Counted from the stretch's first letter, positions 1 through 6,300 are shown. The stretch is DNA of 6,354 nt from an uncultured Atopobiaceae bacterium (GCA_947303905.1 CAMYZR010000090.1:1-6354); one strand, 5' to 3'. Notes: generated by a model not told the origin, from the sequence alone. Translations and numbers: made by a program.

Positions 1-1094
1 CTGCCGTCGGTCGCCACCTGGACGTCAATGTGCAGCGGCCCCTCGTCGCGCATGGCATGGCGCACGGAGTTCTCCACCAGCGGCTGCACGATGAAGGCCG
101 GCACCTTGATGTCGCCGCAGCCGGGCTCGACGTCCTCGGTGAGCACGATGCGGTCGTCACCGAAGCGCGCCCTCTCGATGGTCAGGTAGCGACGCGTCTG
201 CTCGAGCTCTTCGGCCAGGGTGATGGGAGCCTCCGTACCCTCGAGCGTGCGGCGGTAGAAGACCGCGAACTCGCGGAGCAGGTCGCGGGCGCGGGTAGGG
301 TCGGTGCGCGTGAACGCGGCGATGGTGTTGAGCGTGTTGAACAGGAAGTGAGGGTTGATCTGCGCCTGCAGGGCCTTGACCTCGGCGCGAGCAGTGAGCT
401 CCGCCTGACGGTCGAGCTCGTAGACGGACAGCTGCGACGAGAGCAGCTCGGCAAAGCCGCGGGCGATGGCCATCTGCGTGCGGTTGATCTCGCTGCCCCT
501 GCGGTAGTACAACTTGAGCGTGCCCACGGCGCGCTCGTGCACGGTGAGCGGCACGATGATGCCCACGGGGTAGCTGCGCGCGGCCTCGGTGACGACCGCA
601 CCAAACATGCCGCCCGTGCGCTTCCAGTGCTTCTCGTTCAGGCGCGAGAAGGTCTGGATGCGGCCGCTCTCCAGCACCTCGCCAGTGGGGCTGCTATTGG
701 CGCCGCCCTCCTCGCCGTCGTAGGCCCCCTCGCCAACGTGGGCGAGGGTCTTCTCGGTATCCGTCATGGCGATGGACGAGGCCTCGGTCTCGGGCAGCAG
801 CAGCTGGCACACGGCACGGCAGCCCTCGGGCGTGAGGCCTCCACGCATGTGGTACTGGGTGGCAGACGCCACGCGCAGCGTGCGCTCGGTGGCCTGAGAG
901 CGCTGGTCGTCAGAGGCGAGCAGGCTCGAGCTCGCCATGGTAATCACGGTGGCCAAGCCCACGCCCGCCAAGACCACCGCGATGAGGTTTGCCTTGATGA
1001 GCCCTCCGGAGAGGATCCCGAGCATCGCCACGGTAACGATGCTCAAGAACAGATGAAACCCATCCGGCAGGGACACGGGACGATCGGCACGCAT
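1..1094 (-). CDS. LytS/YpdA-family sensor histidine kinase, C-terminus cut off by the window edge
   Basis: Membrane sensor kinase expected to autophosphorylate on a histidine and pass the phosphate to a response regulator, which in this family is usually of the LytTR type. My translation gives 364 codons before the edge. Residues 13-33 and 36-60 are two hydrophobic helices with a tight turn at K34. Residues about 70-200 look like the GAF-like region of LytS proteins (for example RGGLTPEGC and a TLAHVGEG stretch). Residues about 203-247 form a helical linker. The His_kinase motif AQINPHFLFNTLNTI carries the phospho-acceptor H249. The ATPase N-box QPLVENSVRHAM has N342; the glycine-rich G-boxes lie outside the window. 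The ATG at 1094 shares one base with the glycosyltransferase stop (TGATG) and has GGGAGG 9 nt upstream, which implies translational coupling. LytS normally has a membrane domain of several spans, and only two are present here. Family assignment is firm; the ligand is unknown. Confidence 0.93.
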   Translation of the reverse strand, partial: MRADRPVSLPDGFHLFLSIVTVAMLGILSGGLIKANLIAVVLAGVGLATVITMASSSLLASDDQRSQATERTLRVASATQYHMRGGLTPEGCRAVCQLLLPETEASSIAMTDTEKTLAHVGEGAYDGEEGGANSSPTGEVLESGRIQTFSRLNEKHWKRTGGMFGAVVTEAARSYPVGIIVPLTVHERAVGTLKLYYRRGSEINRTQMAIARGFAELLSSQLSVYELDRQAELTARAEVKALQAQINPHFLFNTLNTIAAFTRTDPTRARDLLREFAVFYRRTLEGTEAPITLAEELEQTRRYLTIERARFGDDRIVLTEDVEPGCGDIKVPAFIVQPLVENSVRHAMRDEGPLHIDVQVATDG

Positions 1095-2374
1095 CAGTCG
1101 ATACCTCCCGCCATGGGCAGGGCATCATCCAGGCTGCCGATGGCGGCGCGCTTGGACGTTTGGCTCGCCTGCTGCGGCGAACCCATCTTCTCGAGCGTGT
1201 GGGCGAGGGCGCGGTCGTTCCAGAGCGAGGCCATGATGCGCGGCCAATAGGTCTGGAAGGCAAAGTAGTCGCGTGCCACGGAGGTGGCCCAGCGCTCGGC
1301 CTCGGCACGCCCATGGAAGAGGATCTCAAGGTACTCGCGCCGCTCGGGGCCCGCGATGGCACGCGCGATGGTGGTGCGCAGGATGCGCGCCTTGAGGATG
1401 CGGCCGTCCAGCCAGGCCGCGGGATACGGGCGCATGGACTCTGGCGTCACGTGGTGCAGGCTGATGATCTCGCGCGAGGCGGCGAGCTTCTTGACCTCGT
1501 AGTTCCAGCGATAGAGGTTCTGCAGGTAGCGGGCCGCATGGCTCGGGACCTTGGGCGGCAGGTGCTTGACGCACCACTGGTTGTCGAACCACACGTCAAA
1601 GCCGTACATGCGAAGGTTGATCAGGTAGTCGAGATCCTCTCCTCGCGTGATCAGGGGGTCGAAGGCAACGCTGCAGAAGGCCTCGGCACCCACGGCAAAG
1701 CATCCGCCGCAGACGTAGTTGGAGCGAGAGATGCGCGTGCCCGTAAGGGCGGCGTGCATCCACTCGTTGAACTCCTCGCGCTTCGACCACCAGCGGTCGT
1801 ACCAGCGCGGCTTGTTGACGTTTGCGTAGGGCGAGCCCTCGCGATCGATGTAGTAGCCGCTCTTTGCCTGGATGGGCAGGCCCTGGCGCGTCTCCAGGCC
1901 GATGCCGTAGACCGCGTCGATGAGGAAGTTCTCGTCGAGAGCCACCTCGTCATCATCGAGGAAGACCACCACGTCGTGGCCGAGGGCCGCGGCGACTGCC
2001 AGGCCCATGTTGCGGATGGCCCCGTAGCCGCGCAGCGAGCAGGGCTCGCCCTCGAGGCCGGGCGCCACGTGATCGATGGCCCGCATGACCTGCTGGGCCT
2101 CGCTGCGGCCGATGACCAGCGGGTTGAGGTCGGGATGGGTGCGGCAGATGGCGTTGACGCGGGCGCGTGCCGACTCCGCGTAGGTGGGCGGGGCCACCAC
2201 GAGCACGATCACCCGCAGGACGCCGCGGACCTGTTCGAGCGACTGCAGACAGGTCTCAAGCTCGGGGAGCGGCTTGGATATGGGCGTCGAGTGATCGTAT
2301 ATGCCGACATCGCCGACGGCCACGGGGTCGTCGGTGCGAGACCAGTACGAAGGTATGACGATGACGGGGTTCAC
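1094..2374 (-). CDS. GT-A fold (GT2-like) glycosyltransferase
   Basis: Probable nucleotide-sugar-dependent glycosyltransferase, likely cytoplasmic because no signal peptide or membrane helix is visible. Counting 426 residues from the GTG at 2374, it opens with a beta strand NPVIVIPSYW. It continues with RGYGAIRNMGL (about 115-125), then VVVFLDDDEV with the metal/nucleotide-sugar DDD at 140-142. A Cys-containing NYVCGGCFAV stretch lies near 219-228, and RGEDLDYLINLRMYG at 244-258 is the acidic ED region typical of GT2 enzymes. H271 may be the late metal-ligand histidine. The C-terminal third is helical and basic. The frame is open to a GTG at 2410 with a stop just before it. I prefer 2374 because a candidate -10 box at 2419-2424 would place transcription start at about 2412, the conserved-looking part begins here, and AAAGG lies 13 nt upstream (a long spacing). 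It is the first gene of an operon with the kinase, overlapping it by one base. Donor and acceptor cannot be read from sequence; cell-wall or surface polysaccharide is a guess. Confidence 0.88.
   Translation of the reverse strand: MNPVIVIPSYWSRTDDPVAVGDVGIYDHSTPISKPLPELETCLQSLEQVRGVLRVIVLVVAPPTYAESARARVNAICRTHPDLNPLVIGRSEAQQVMRAIDHVAPGLEGEPCSLRGYGAIRNMGLAVAAALGHDVVVFLDDDEVALDENFLIDAVYGIGLETRQGLPIQAKSGYYIDREGSPYANVNKPRWYDRWWSKREEFNEWMHAALTGTRISRSNYVCGGCFAVGAEAFCSVAFDPLITRGEDLDYLINLRMYGFDVWFDNQWCVKHLPPKVPSHAARYLQNLYRWNYEVKKLAASREIISLHHVTPESMRPYPAAWLDGRILKARILRTTIARAIAGPERREYLEILFHGRAEAERWATSVARDYFAFQTYWPRIMASLWNDRALAHTLEKMGSPQQASQTSKRAAIGSLDDALPMAGGID
1104..1109 (-). promoter_or_regulatory. Ribosome binding site of the histidine kinase
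   Basis: GGGAGG on the minus strand, 9 nt before the ATG at 1094 and inside the last codons of the glycosyltransferase gene. It fixes the kinase start at this ATG rather than at an in-frame position further upstream. This matters because the start makes the membrane sensor unusually short. Confidence 0.75.
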
Positions 2375-2418
2375 GCGGAGGGAGGTGCCTTTCACTCGAA
2401 CTACCAGCACACTGTTTC

Positions 2419-2424
2419 ATTCTA
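2419..2424 (-). promoter_or_regulatory. Candidate -10 element of the glycosyltransferase-kinase operon
   Basis: TAGAAT on the minus strand matches five of six bases of the TATAAT consensus. A poor -35 candidate, TTGCGC, sits 19 bases upstream. Transcription would begin at about 2412. That would make a start at GTG 2410 essentially leaderless, or leave a leader of about 40 bases before GTG 2374. The call rests on one good hexamer only. Confidence 0.35.
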
Positions 2425-2445
2425 CCGCAGGTGGGAGGCGCGGGC

Positions 2446-2458
2446 GCAACTGAGTTGC
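2446..2458. promoter_or_regulatory. Small dyad between divergent promoters, possible operator
   Basis: GCAAC-TGA-GTTGC is a perfect inverted repeat with 5-bp arms and a 3-bp centre. The right arm overlaps the TTGCAT proposed as the rightward -35, and the left arm overlaps the TTGCGC proposed for the leftward promoter. A regulator bound here could control both directions. A 5-bp dyad can arise by chance, so this is suggestive only. Confidence 0.3.
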
Positions 2459-2483
2459 ATCCGTAGTACCATGTGTCTATCAG
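2455..2483 (+). promoter_or_regulatory. Candidate promoter of the Q-rich protein gene
   Basis: TTGCAT (2455-2460) and TATCAG (2478-2483) are separated by 17 bases, the optimal spacing, and precede the start codon by about 35 bases. The hexamers match the consensus at three and four of six positions, so the spacing and location carry the call. An 11-bp-period direct repeat begins at the -10 element. Confidence 0.35.
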
Positions 2484-2499
2484 CCGATTCCCAGCCGAT
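2481..2499. repeat. Direct repeat CAGCCGAT with 11-bp period
   Basis: CAGCCGAT occurs at 2481-2488 and again at 2492-2499, so both copies face the same side of the helix. The pair lies between the candidate -10 element and the Shine-Dalgarno sequence of the Q-rich protein gene. It could be a regulator binding site or part of the leader RNA. Both copies are exact over 8 bp. Confidence 0.45.
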
Positions 2500-2505
2500 C
2501 CCAAC

Positions 2506-2512
2506 AAAGGAG
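2506..2512 (+). promoter_or_regulatory. Strong ribosome binding site of the Q-rich protein gene
   Basis: AAAGGAG followed by a 6-base T-rich spacer and ATG at 2519. This is the best Shine-Dalgarno sequence in the window. It excludes the much longer in-frame open reading frame that runs in from the antisense strand of the glycosyltransferase. It suggests high expression. Confidence 0.8.
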
Positions 2513-2518
2513 TTTGTT

Positions 2519-3145
2519 ATGGACATCATGCAGGTAGCCTCCCAGCTCGTCAGCTTCCTGGGCAACAACCCCCAGCTCATCCAGCAGTTCATCCAGCATC
2601 CGTACTCCACCACCGCCCAGGCGACCGGCTCCGACGAGCAGCTCTCCCGCGAGGACATGAGCCAGGTCGTCACCGCCGCCGCGGCGCTCTCCAACAACCA
2701 GCAGCTCCCCTCCTCCGACATCGCCAACATCGCCTCCGCGCTGCTCGGCCAGAACAACAACAGCGTCCACTCGCTCACCAGCATGCTGTTCGGCGGCGGC
2801 AACACGGCGCATCCCACGCAGATGGCCCAGCAGCAGACCTCCTCTAACGGCACGCTCAACCTCGGCAGCCTCGTGAGCATGGCCCTTCTCGCCAGCACGC
2901 TGATGAACGCCGCCAAGCCGCAGGCCCAGCAGGCGGCTCAGCCCGTGCAGCCCAGCAAGCCGTCCGTCAACCTTGCTGACGGCCTCGACATCGGCGAGAT
3001 CGCCACGCTGGCTGGCCAGTTCCTGGGCAGCAACGCTGCCAAGCCGCAGGCCGTCCCCCAGCCCCAGCCGGTCCAGCAGCAGGCCAGCGCCGGCCTCGAC
3101 TTTGGCACCATCGCTCAGCTGGCGAGCGTCTTCCTGAAGAAGTAG
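2519..3145 (+). CDS. Gln/Ala/Asn-rich repeat protein of unknown function (208 aa)
   Basis: I do not recognise a named family. The protein has 29 Gln in 208 residues, no Cys or Trp, one Tyr (Y29) and one Arg (R44). It has no signal peptide and no convincing membrane helix, so it is probably cytoplasmic. Five short amphipathic segments share the pattern D/N-hydrophobic-x-x-hydrophobic-A/S-x-hydrophobic: residues 2-17 (DIMQVASQLVSFLGNN), 67-81 (DIANIASALLGQNNN), 114-130 (NLGSLVSMALLASTLMN), 157-172 (DIGEIATLAGQFLGSN) and 194-208 (DFGTIAQLASVFLKK). Linkers are rich in Q, P and N, and AAKPQA occurs twice (131-136, 173-178). Residues 43-60 form another helix-like stretch. The ATG at 2519 is fixed by AAAGGAG 6 bases upstream. 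The gene stands alone: a divergent operon lies upstream and a hairpin terminator downstream. The repeat pattern suggests self-association or a scaffold role, which is inference. A DUF937/YidB-like relationship is possible but not supported by clear motifs. Confidence 0.88.
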   Translation: MDIMQVASQLVSFLGNNPQLIQQFIQHPYSTTAQATGSDEQLSREDMSQVVTAAAALSNNQQLPSSDIANIASALLGQNNNSVHSLTSMLFGGGNTAHPTQMAQQQTSSNGTLNLGSLVSMALLASTLMNAAKPQAQQAAQPVQPSKPSVNLADGLDIGEIATLAGQFLGSNAAKPQAVPQPQPVQQQASAGLDFGTIAQLASVFLKK

Positions 3146-3189
3146 GGTCTCATCAGACATATCCCCGGCTCGCAAGGGCCGGCACTTGA

Positions 3190-3229
3190 CGCGCCCCCAG
3201 GATTTCGCACCTGGGGGCGTGCTTCGTTT
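3190..3229 (+). terminator. Rho-independent-like terminator after the Q-rich protein gene
   Basis: A 12-bp stem (3190-3201 with 3210-3221) contains CGCCCCCAGG paired with CCTGGGGGCG, one G-T pair and an 8-base loop. It is followed by CTTCGTTT, a weak T-rich tail. It starts 45 bases after the stop codon. It separates this gene from the membrane protein gene downstream, arguing for separate transcripts. Confidence 0.7.
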
Positions 3230-3265
3230 GAAGGCAGGCAGAAAGCGCCCCAGCTCGCGCTGCGC

Positions 3266-3271
3266 TAAGAT
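3266..3271 (+). promoter_or_regulatory. Weak candidate -10 element of the membrane protein gene
   Basis: TAAGAT, four of six matches to TATAAT, lies 28 bases before the start codon in the short gap after the terminator. No convincing -35 is seen at 16-19 bases upstream. A promoter is needed here if the preceding hairpin terminates transcription, but this particular box is uncertain. Confidence 0.22.
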
Positions 3272-3287
3272 AGGAGAAGGTCACGGC

Positions 3288-3293
3288 GAGGGG
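3288..3293 (+). promoter_or_regulatory. Ribosome binding site of the membrane protein gene
   Basis: GAGGGG followed by 6 bases and ATG at 3300. It selects this start over an in-frame ATG at 3186 that would lie inside the terminator region. Confidence 0.65.
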
Positions 3294-3299
3294 ACAGCC

Positions 3300-4832
3300 A
3301 TGCAGGACGAGCTGGATAAGACACTGGCGCACGAGGTTGACGGGCCGCACGACACCCCTGCGGACGAGCCTGAAGCCGATACGGGCAGCGCTCAGGCCGA
3401 GCTCGATGCCGCAGCCGCACCCACATCCACAGACGAGCCCGACGACGCGGCCACATCCCCAGACAAGCCCGAGAGGCCGGCGAGACCCAGCCGGTCATCC
3501 GTGCCCCTCTCTCGCCCAGACGCAGCCGCCACGCAGCCCATGCCCGAGGCAACCGCGCCCCTTCCCGGTCCTGCCCCGACGGCCGAGCCCGCCGCAAGCA
3601 AGCCCGCGATCAGCATCGATGCTCCCAGCCTCCAAGACGTTGGCCGCACCACGACCGCGTGGCTCAAGGGTCGCACACAGGCCGCAGGCGCGTTTCTCTC
3701 CACCCACCGCCTTGTCGCCATAGGCGTGGCGCTCGCCTGCGTTGCCGCTGCCCTTGCCATCGCGCTTTTGGGCCTGCGCAACTCGACCATGCCCTCCGAC
3801 GAGCAGATTCGCTCCGACGCCCTCGCCCATCTCGGTGCACCCGCGCATACGATGGGGTCCTTTGATCTCGACGAGCCTCTCGTGCTCCAGTCGGTCGACA
3901 TCGCAGGCAAGCACCCGAGCAAGAACCGCAACGACGGCTGCACGGTGGACGTCGTGGCCACCTTCGCCAATGCGGCCATGGAGACGCGCGCCGACGCACA
4001 GCTGACCTACGTGCGCGAGGGCGACGGTTGGGCCTGCTCTGCCGGCACCGTGGGCTCCGCCTCGCATCGTGCGACAGCCGCCATCGACCAGCAGCTGATA
4101 CTCGACCACCTCGACGAGCTGCTGCAGGCGGCCGACCCCGGGGAGGACGGGCGCAGCAGCCTCTCGAGCCTCTACCGCACGGCAACCACCGAGGTCTCGG
4201 ATGCGTACTTTGACGAGGAGTCCCAGACCTGCGAGTACGCCCTGCACCTCACCAGCAGCGGGACCTTCGTTGCCTACGAATGCGACCTCGTGGCAAGCTT
4301 CCGCTTTGCCGCGGCCAGTGGTGCCTGGGAGCTGGCCAACGCCTCTGCCAGCAGGGGTGCCAAGGACTTGGGCCTCTCGCCACTCGAGGGCACTTGGAAG
4401 GGGACCTTCGTCAAGCAGAGCGCCGTGGACGGCCGCTGCCTGGCGGCGCGCGACGGCGGGCTGGTGGTCAAGATCACCAAGGCGGCCATGACCGATGAGG
4501 GTGCCACCATAGAGGGCACCGTGAGCGGCGTGGCCCACATGCACGCCGAGCTCGACGCCGACTCTGACGCCACCGATGGTGACCAGCAGCTGGATTCCGT
4601 GCCCTTTGTGGGCACCAGCTCTGGCGAGGGCCTCGTGTTCGCCTGCACGACGCAGGACATTGCCGGCGGCACCGTCACGCTCACGCTGACCTTTGGCACC
4701 CCGGGGGCACCGGACGACGCGAGCGCGGCGCTGGAGAGCGCCTACACCTACGACTCCACGCTGCTGTTTGTCATTCCCTATCCGCGCACAGACCGCTTTG
4801 CCGACGTGTTCACGCTGGAGAAGCAGCAGTAG
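3300..4832 (+). CDS. Single-span membrane protein with Cys-containing extracytoplasmic modules, function unknown
   Basis: I do not recognise a named family. The 510-residue product has an acidic, Pro/Ala/Thr-rich N-terminal part (1-125) likely to be disordered and cytoplasmic. One transmembrane helix spans about 138-159, preceded by K123, R125 and R137, which fits an N-in orientation. The remaining 350 residues would be outside. They look like three modules. Module A (about 165-258) and module B (about 262-352) each start with an Asp/Gln-rich helix (SDEQIRSDALAHL, IDQQLILDHLDELL) and continue with strands ending in a G-x-W motif (GDGWACSA, SGAWELAN). Module C (about 362-492) is beta-rich and opens with LEGTWKGTF. 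The extracytoplasmic cysteines number six (C214, C246, C311, C328, C380, C449), two per module, which would permit one disulfide per module. No catalytic motif or sortase signal is visible. The ATG at 3300 follows GAGGGG. The gene is flanked by its own upstream terminator and a downstream convergent hairpin. A surface, envelope-sensing or binding role is inference. Confidence 0.88.
   Translation: MQDELDKTLAHEVDGPHDTPADEPEADTGSAQAELDAAAAPTSTDEPDDAATSPDKPERPARPSRSSVPLSRPDAAATQPMPEATAPLPGPAPTAEPAASKPAISIDAPSLQDVGRTTTAWLKGRTQAAGAFLSTHRLVAIGVALACVAAALAIALLGLRNSTMPSDEQIRSDALAHLGAPAHTMGSFDLDEPLVLQSVDIAGKHPSKNRNDGCTVDVVATFANAAMETRADAQLTYVREGDGWACSAGTVGSASHRATAAIDQQLILDHLDELLQAADPGEDGRSSLSSLYRTATTEVSDAYFDEESQTCEYALHLTSSGTFVAYECDLVASFRFAAASGAWELANASASRGAKDLGLSPLEGTWKGTFVKQSAVDGRCLAARDGGLVVKITKAAMTDEGATIEGTVSGVAHMHAELDADSDATDGDQQLDSVPFVGTSSGEGLVFACTTQDIAGGTVTLTLTFGTPGAPDDASAALESAYTYDSTLLFVIPYPRTDRFADVFTLEKQQ
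3421..3480 (+). repeat. Imperfect 30-bp tandem repeat inside the membrane protein gene
   Basis: Units 3421-3450 and 3451-3480 share the first 22 bases with two mismatches (CCACATCCAC-AGACGAGCCC versus CCACATCCCC-AGACAAGCCC) and then diverge. The unit is in frame and encodes a 10-residue repeat of TST-DEP / TSP-DKP type in the disordered N-terminal region. This is probably local slippage duplication in a linker of free length. Confidence 0.6.
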
Positions 4833-4860
4833 CGCCTTGCGGGGCCGTGTGCCAAGGCGC
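4832..4860. terminator. Hairpin between convergent genes, possible bidirectional terminator
   Basis: GCGCCTTG (4832-4839) pairs perfectly with CAAGGCGC (4853-4860) around a 13-base loop. It begins on the last base of the membrane protein stop codon and ends 12 bases before the flavoprotein stop on the other strand. There is no T-tract on either side, so it may act with Rho or simply mark transcript ends. Confidence 0.5.
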
Positions 4861-4871
4861 CCTCAAGCCCG

Positions 4872-6296
4872 CTAGTCCAGCCACTCGCCCATCAGCAGGC
4901 CCATGACGCTGGCCATCATGAGCCCCCGCGTCCAGCCGCTCGAGTCTCCCAGGCAGTGCAGGTGCGCCATGCTGGTGGCAAAGCGCTCGTCCATGCGCAC
5001 GCGGTTGCTATAGAACTTGAGCTCGGGGGCATAGAGCAGGGTCTCCCCCGACGCAAAGCCAGGAACCACCTGGTCGACGGCCTTAATGAACTCCACGATG
5101 TCGGTCATCGCGCGATACGGCAGGGCGCTGGTGATGTCGCCCGGCTCCGCATCGGGCAGCGTGGGCACCACGTTGGAGCGCGAGAGCTCCTCGGGCCACG
5201 TGCGCTTGCCGTCGAGGATGTCGCCAAAGCGCTGGACCAGGATATGGCCGGCACCGAGCATGTTGACCAGCGATCCCACGCGCTTCGAGTACTCGATCGG
5301 CCGGTCGAACGGCTCGCGGAAGTGCTGCGTGCAGAGCACGGCAAGATTGGTGTTGTTGCTCTTGCGGTCCTTGTAGCTGTGCCCGTTGACCACGGCGAGA
5401 CCGTTGTCGTAGTTCTCCTGGCTGACGAAGCCGCCGGGGTTCTGGCAGAACGTGCGCACCTTGTCGCGGAAGGGGTTGGGATAGCCCACCAGCTTGCTCT
5501 CGTAGAGCACGTTGTTGACCTCTTCCATCACCTCGTTGCGCACCTCCACGCGCACGCCCATGTCCATGGGGCCGGGCTCGTGCGAGATGCCATGGGCCTC
5601 GCAGAGGTCCGCGAGCCAGCTAGCGCCGCGCCTCCCGGTGGCGACGATGGTCTCCTTGGAGCGCAGCAGCTGCGACGTGCCGCCACGCGTGGGCCTCACG
5701 CTTGCGCCCACACAGACCTTGTGGCTGCCCTCGCCCTCAACGAGCAGGTCGACGCACTCGTGCTCGAAGAAGATCTCGACGCCAGCCTCCAACAGGTGCC
5801 GCTGTATGCGTCCGTAGATCTGCTGCGCGCGCTCGGTGCCGAGGTGACGGATCGGGCAGTCGACGAGCTTGAGCCCCGCCTTGATGGCGCGTCTGCGGAT
5901 CTGCGCGATCTCGTCGGGGTGTTCGAGGCCCTCCACGTGGGGGTCGGCGCCAAAGCGCAGGTAGATGTCATCGCAGCGCTCTATGGTCCGCTGTACGAGC
6001 TCCGCGCCGATGAGCTCGGGCAAATCGCCGCCCACCTCGTGCGAAAGCGAGAGCTTGCCGTCGGAGAACGCACCCGCTCCGCTGAAACCCGTGGTGATGC
6101 GGCACGGCTGGCACCCGACGCAGTAGCCGGTGCGCTCCTTGGGGCAGCTGCGCCGCTCGATGGGCAGGCCCTTCTCCACCATGGTGATGCGACGCCCGTC
6201 GCCACGCTCGAGCAGCTTGAGCGCGCAGAAGATGCCCGCGGGACCGGCGCCGATGATGAGTACGTCAGTGGTCGGGGGTATGGTCGCGTCGCTCAT
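4872..6296 (-). CDS. FAD-dependent dehydrogenase, COG2509 type
   Basis: Predicted soluble flavoprotein oxidoreductase of 474 residues, about full length for the uncharacterized FAD-dependent dehydrogenase group COG2509; the substrate of this group is unknown. The N-terminal Rossmann motif is VLIIGAGPAGIFCALKLLERG with GAGPAG at 16-21, and E41 ends the second strand as expected for the FAD ribose. A cluster C-x7-C-x2-C-x2-C follows (C51, C59, C62, C65), leading directly into GFSGAGAFSDGKLSLS (70-85), a hallmark segment of the group. IVATGRRG at 217-224 is the second dinucleotide-binding (ATG) motif. LGDSSGWTRGLMMASVMGLL near the C-terminus (449-468) is the closing FAD-binding segment. No signal peptide is seen. 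The ATG at 6296 has GGAGG 4 bases upstream. It is transcribed toward the membrane protein gene and has no visible operon partner. Whether the cysteines hold an iron-sulfur or zinc centre is not decided by sequence. Confidence 0.94.
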   Translation of the reverse strand: MSDATIPPTTDVLIIGAGPAGIFCALKLLERGDGRRITMVEKGLPIERRSCPKERTGYCVGCQPCRITTGFSGAGAFSDGKLSLSHEVGGDLPELIGAELVQRTIERCDDIYLRFGADPHVEGLEHPDEIAQIRRRAIKAGLKLVDCPIRHLGTERAQQIYGRIQRHLLEAGVEIFFEHECVDLLVEGEGSHKVCVGASVRPTRGGTSQLLRSKETIVATGRRGASWLADLCEAHGISHEPGPMDMGVRVEVRNEVMEEVNNVLYESKLVGYPNPFRDKVRTFCQNPGGFVSQENYDNGLAVVNGHSYKDRKSNNTNLAVLCTQHFREPFDRPIEYSKRVGSLVNMLGAGHILVQRFGDILDGKRTWPEELSRSNVVPTLPDAEPGDITSALPYRAMTDIVEFIKAVDQVVPGFASGETLLYAPELKFYSNRVRMDERFATSMAHLHCLGDSSGWTRGLMMASVMGLLMGEWLD

Positions 6297-6300
6297 TGGT

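Noticed and set aside
30..1250. Long rightward open reading frame opposite the kinase gene
   Set aside because: Its translation is Gly/Ala/Arg/His-rich with no motif, while the opposite strand encodes a recognisable kinase with NPHFLFN and N-box motifs. It is a high-GC antisense artefact.
2375..2410. GTG at 2410 as the glycosyltransferase start
   Set aside because: It is possible, but it lies at the expected transcription start, has no good ribosome binding site and adds 12 residues that do not look conserved. It is kept only as the alternative start.
1160..2518. Long in-frame upstream extension of the Q-rich protein
   Set aside because: The extension is the antisense of the glycosyltransferase gene and has no motif; AAAGGAG directly before the ATG at 2519 marks the true start.
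3165..3182. Second small hairpin CCGGC...GCCGG after the Q-rich gene
   Set aside because: It has only 5-bp arms and no T-tract, and the stronger hairpin follows immediately.
3186..3299. Upstream extension of the membrane protein to an ATG at 3186
   Set aside because: The extension overlaps the hairpin terminator and has no ribosome binding site, whereas the ATG at 3300 follows GAGGGG with ideal spacing.
3495..4544. Leftward open reading frame opposite the membrane protein gene
   Set aside because: It is Gly/Arg/His-rich without motifs or a ribosome binding site, and the rightward frame has a clear membrane helix and modular structure.
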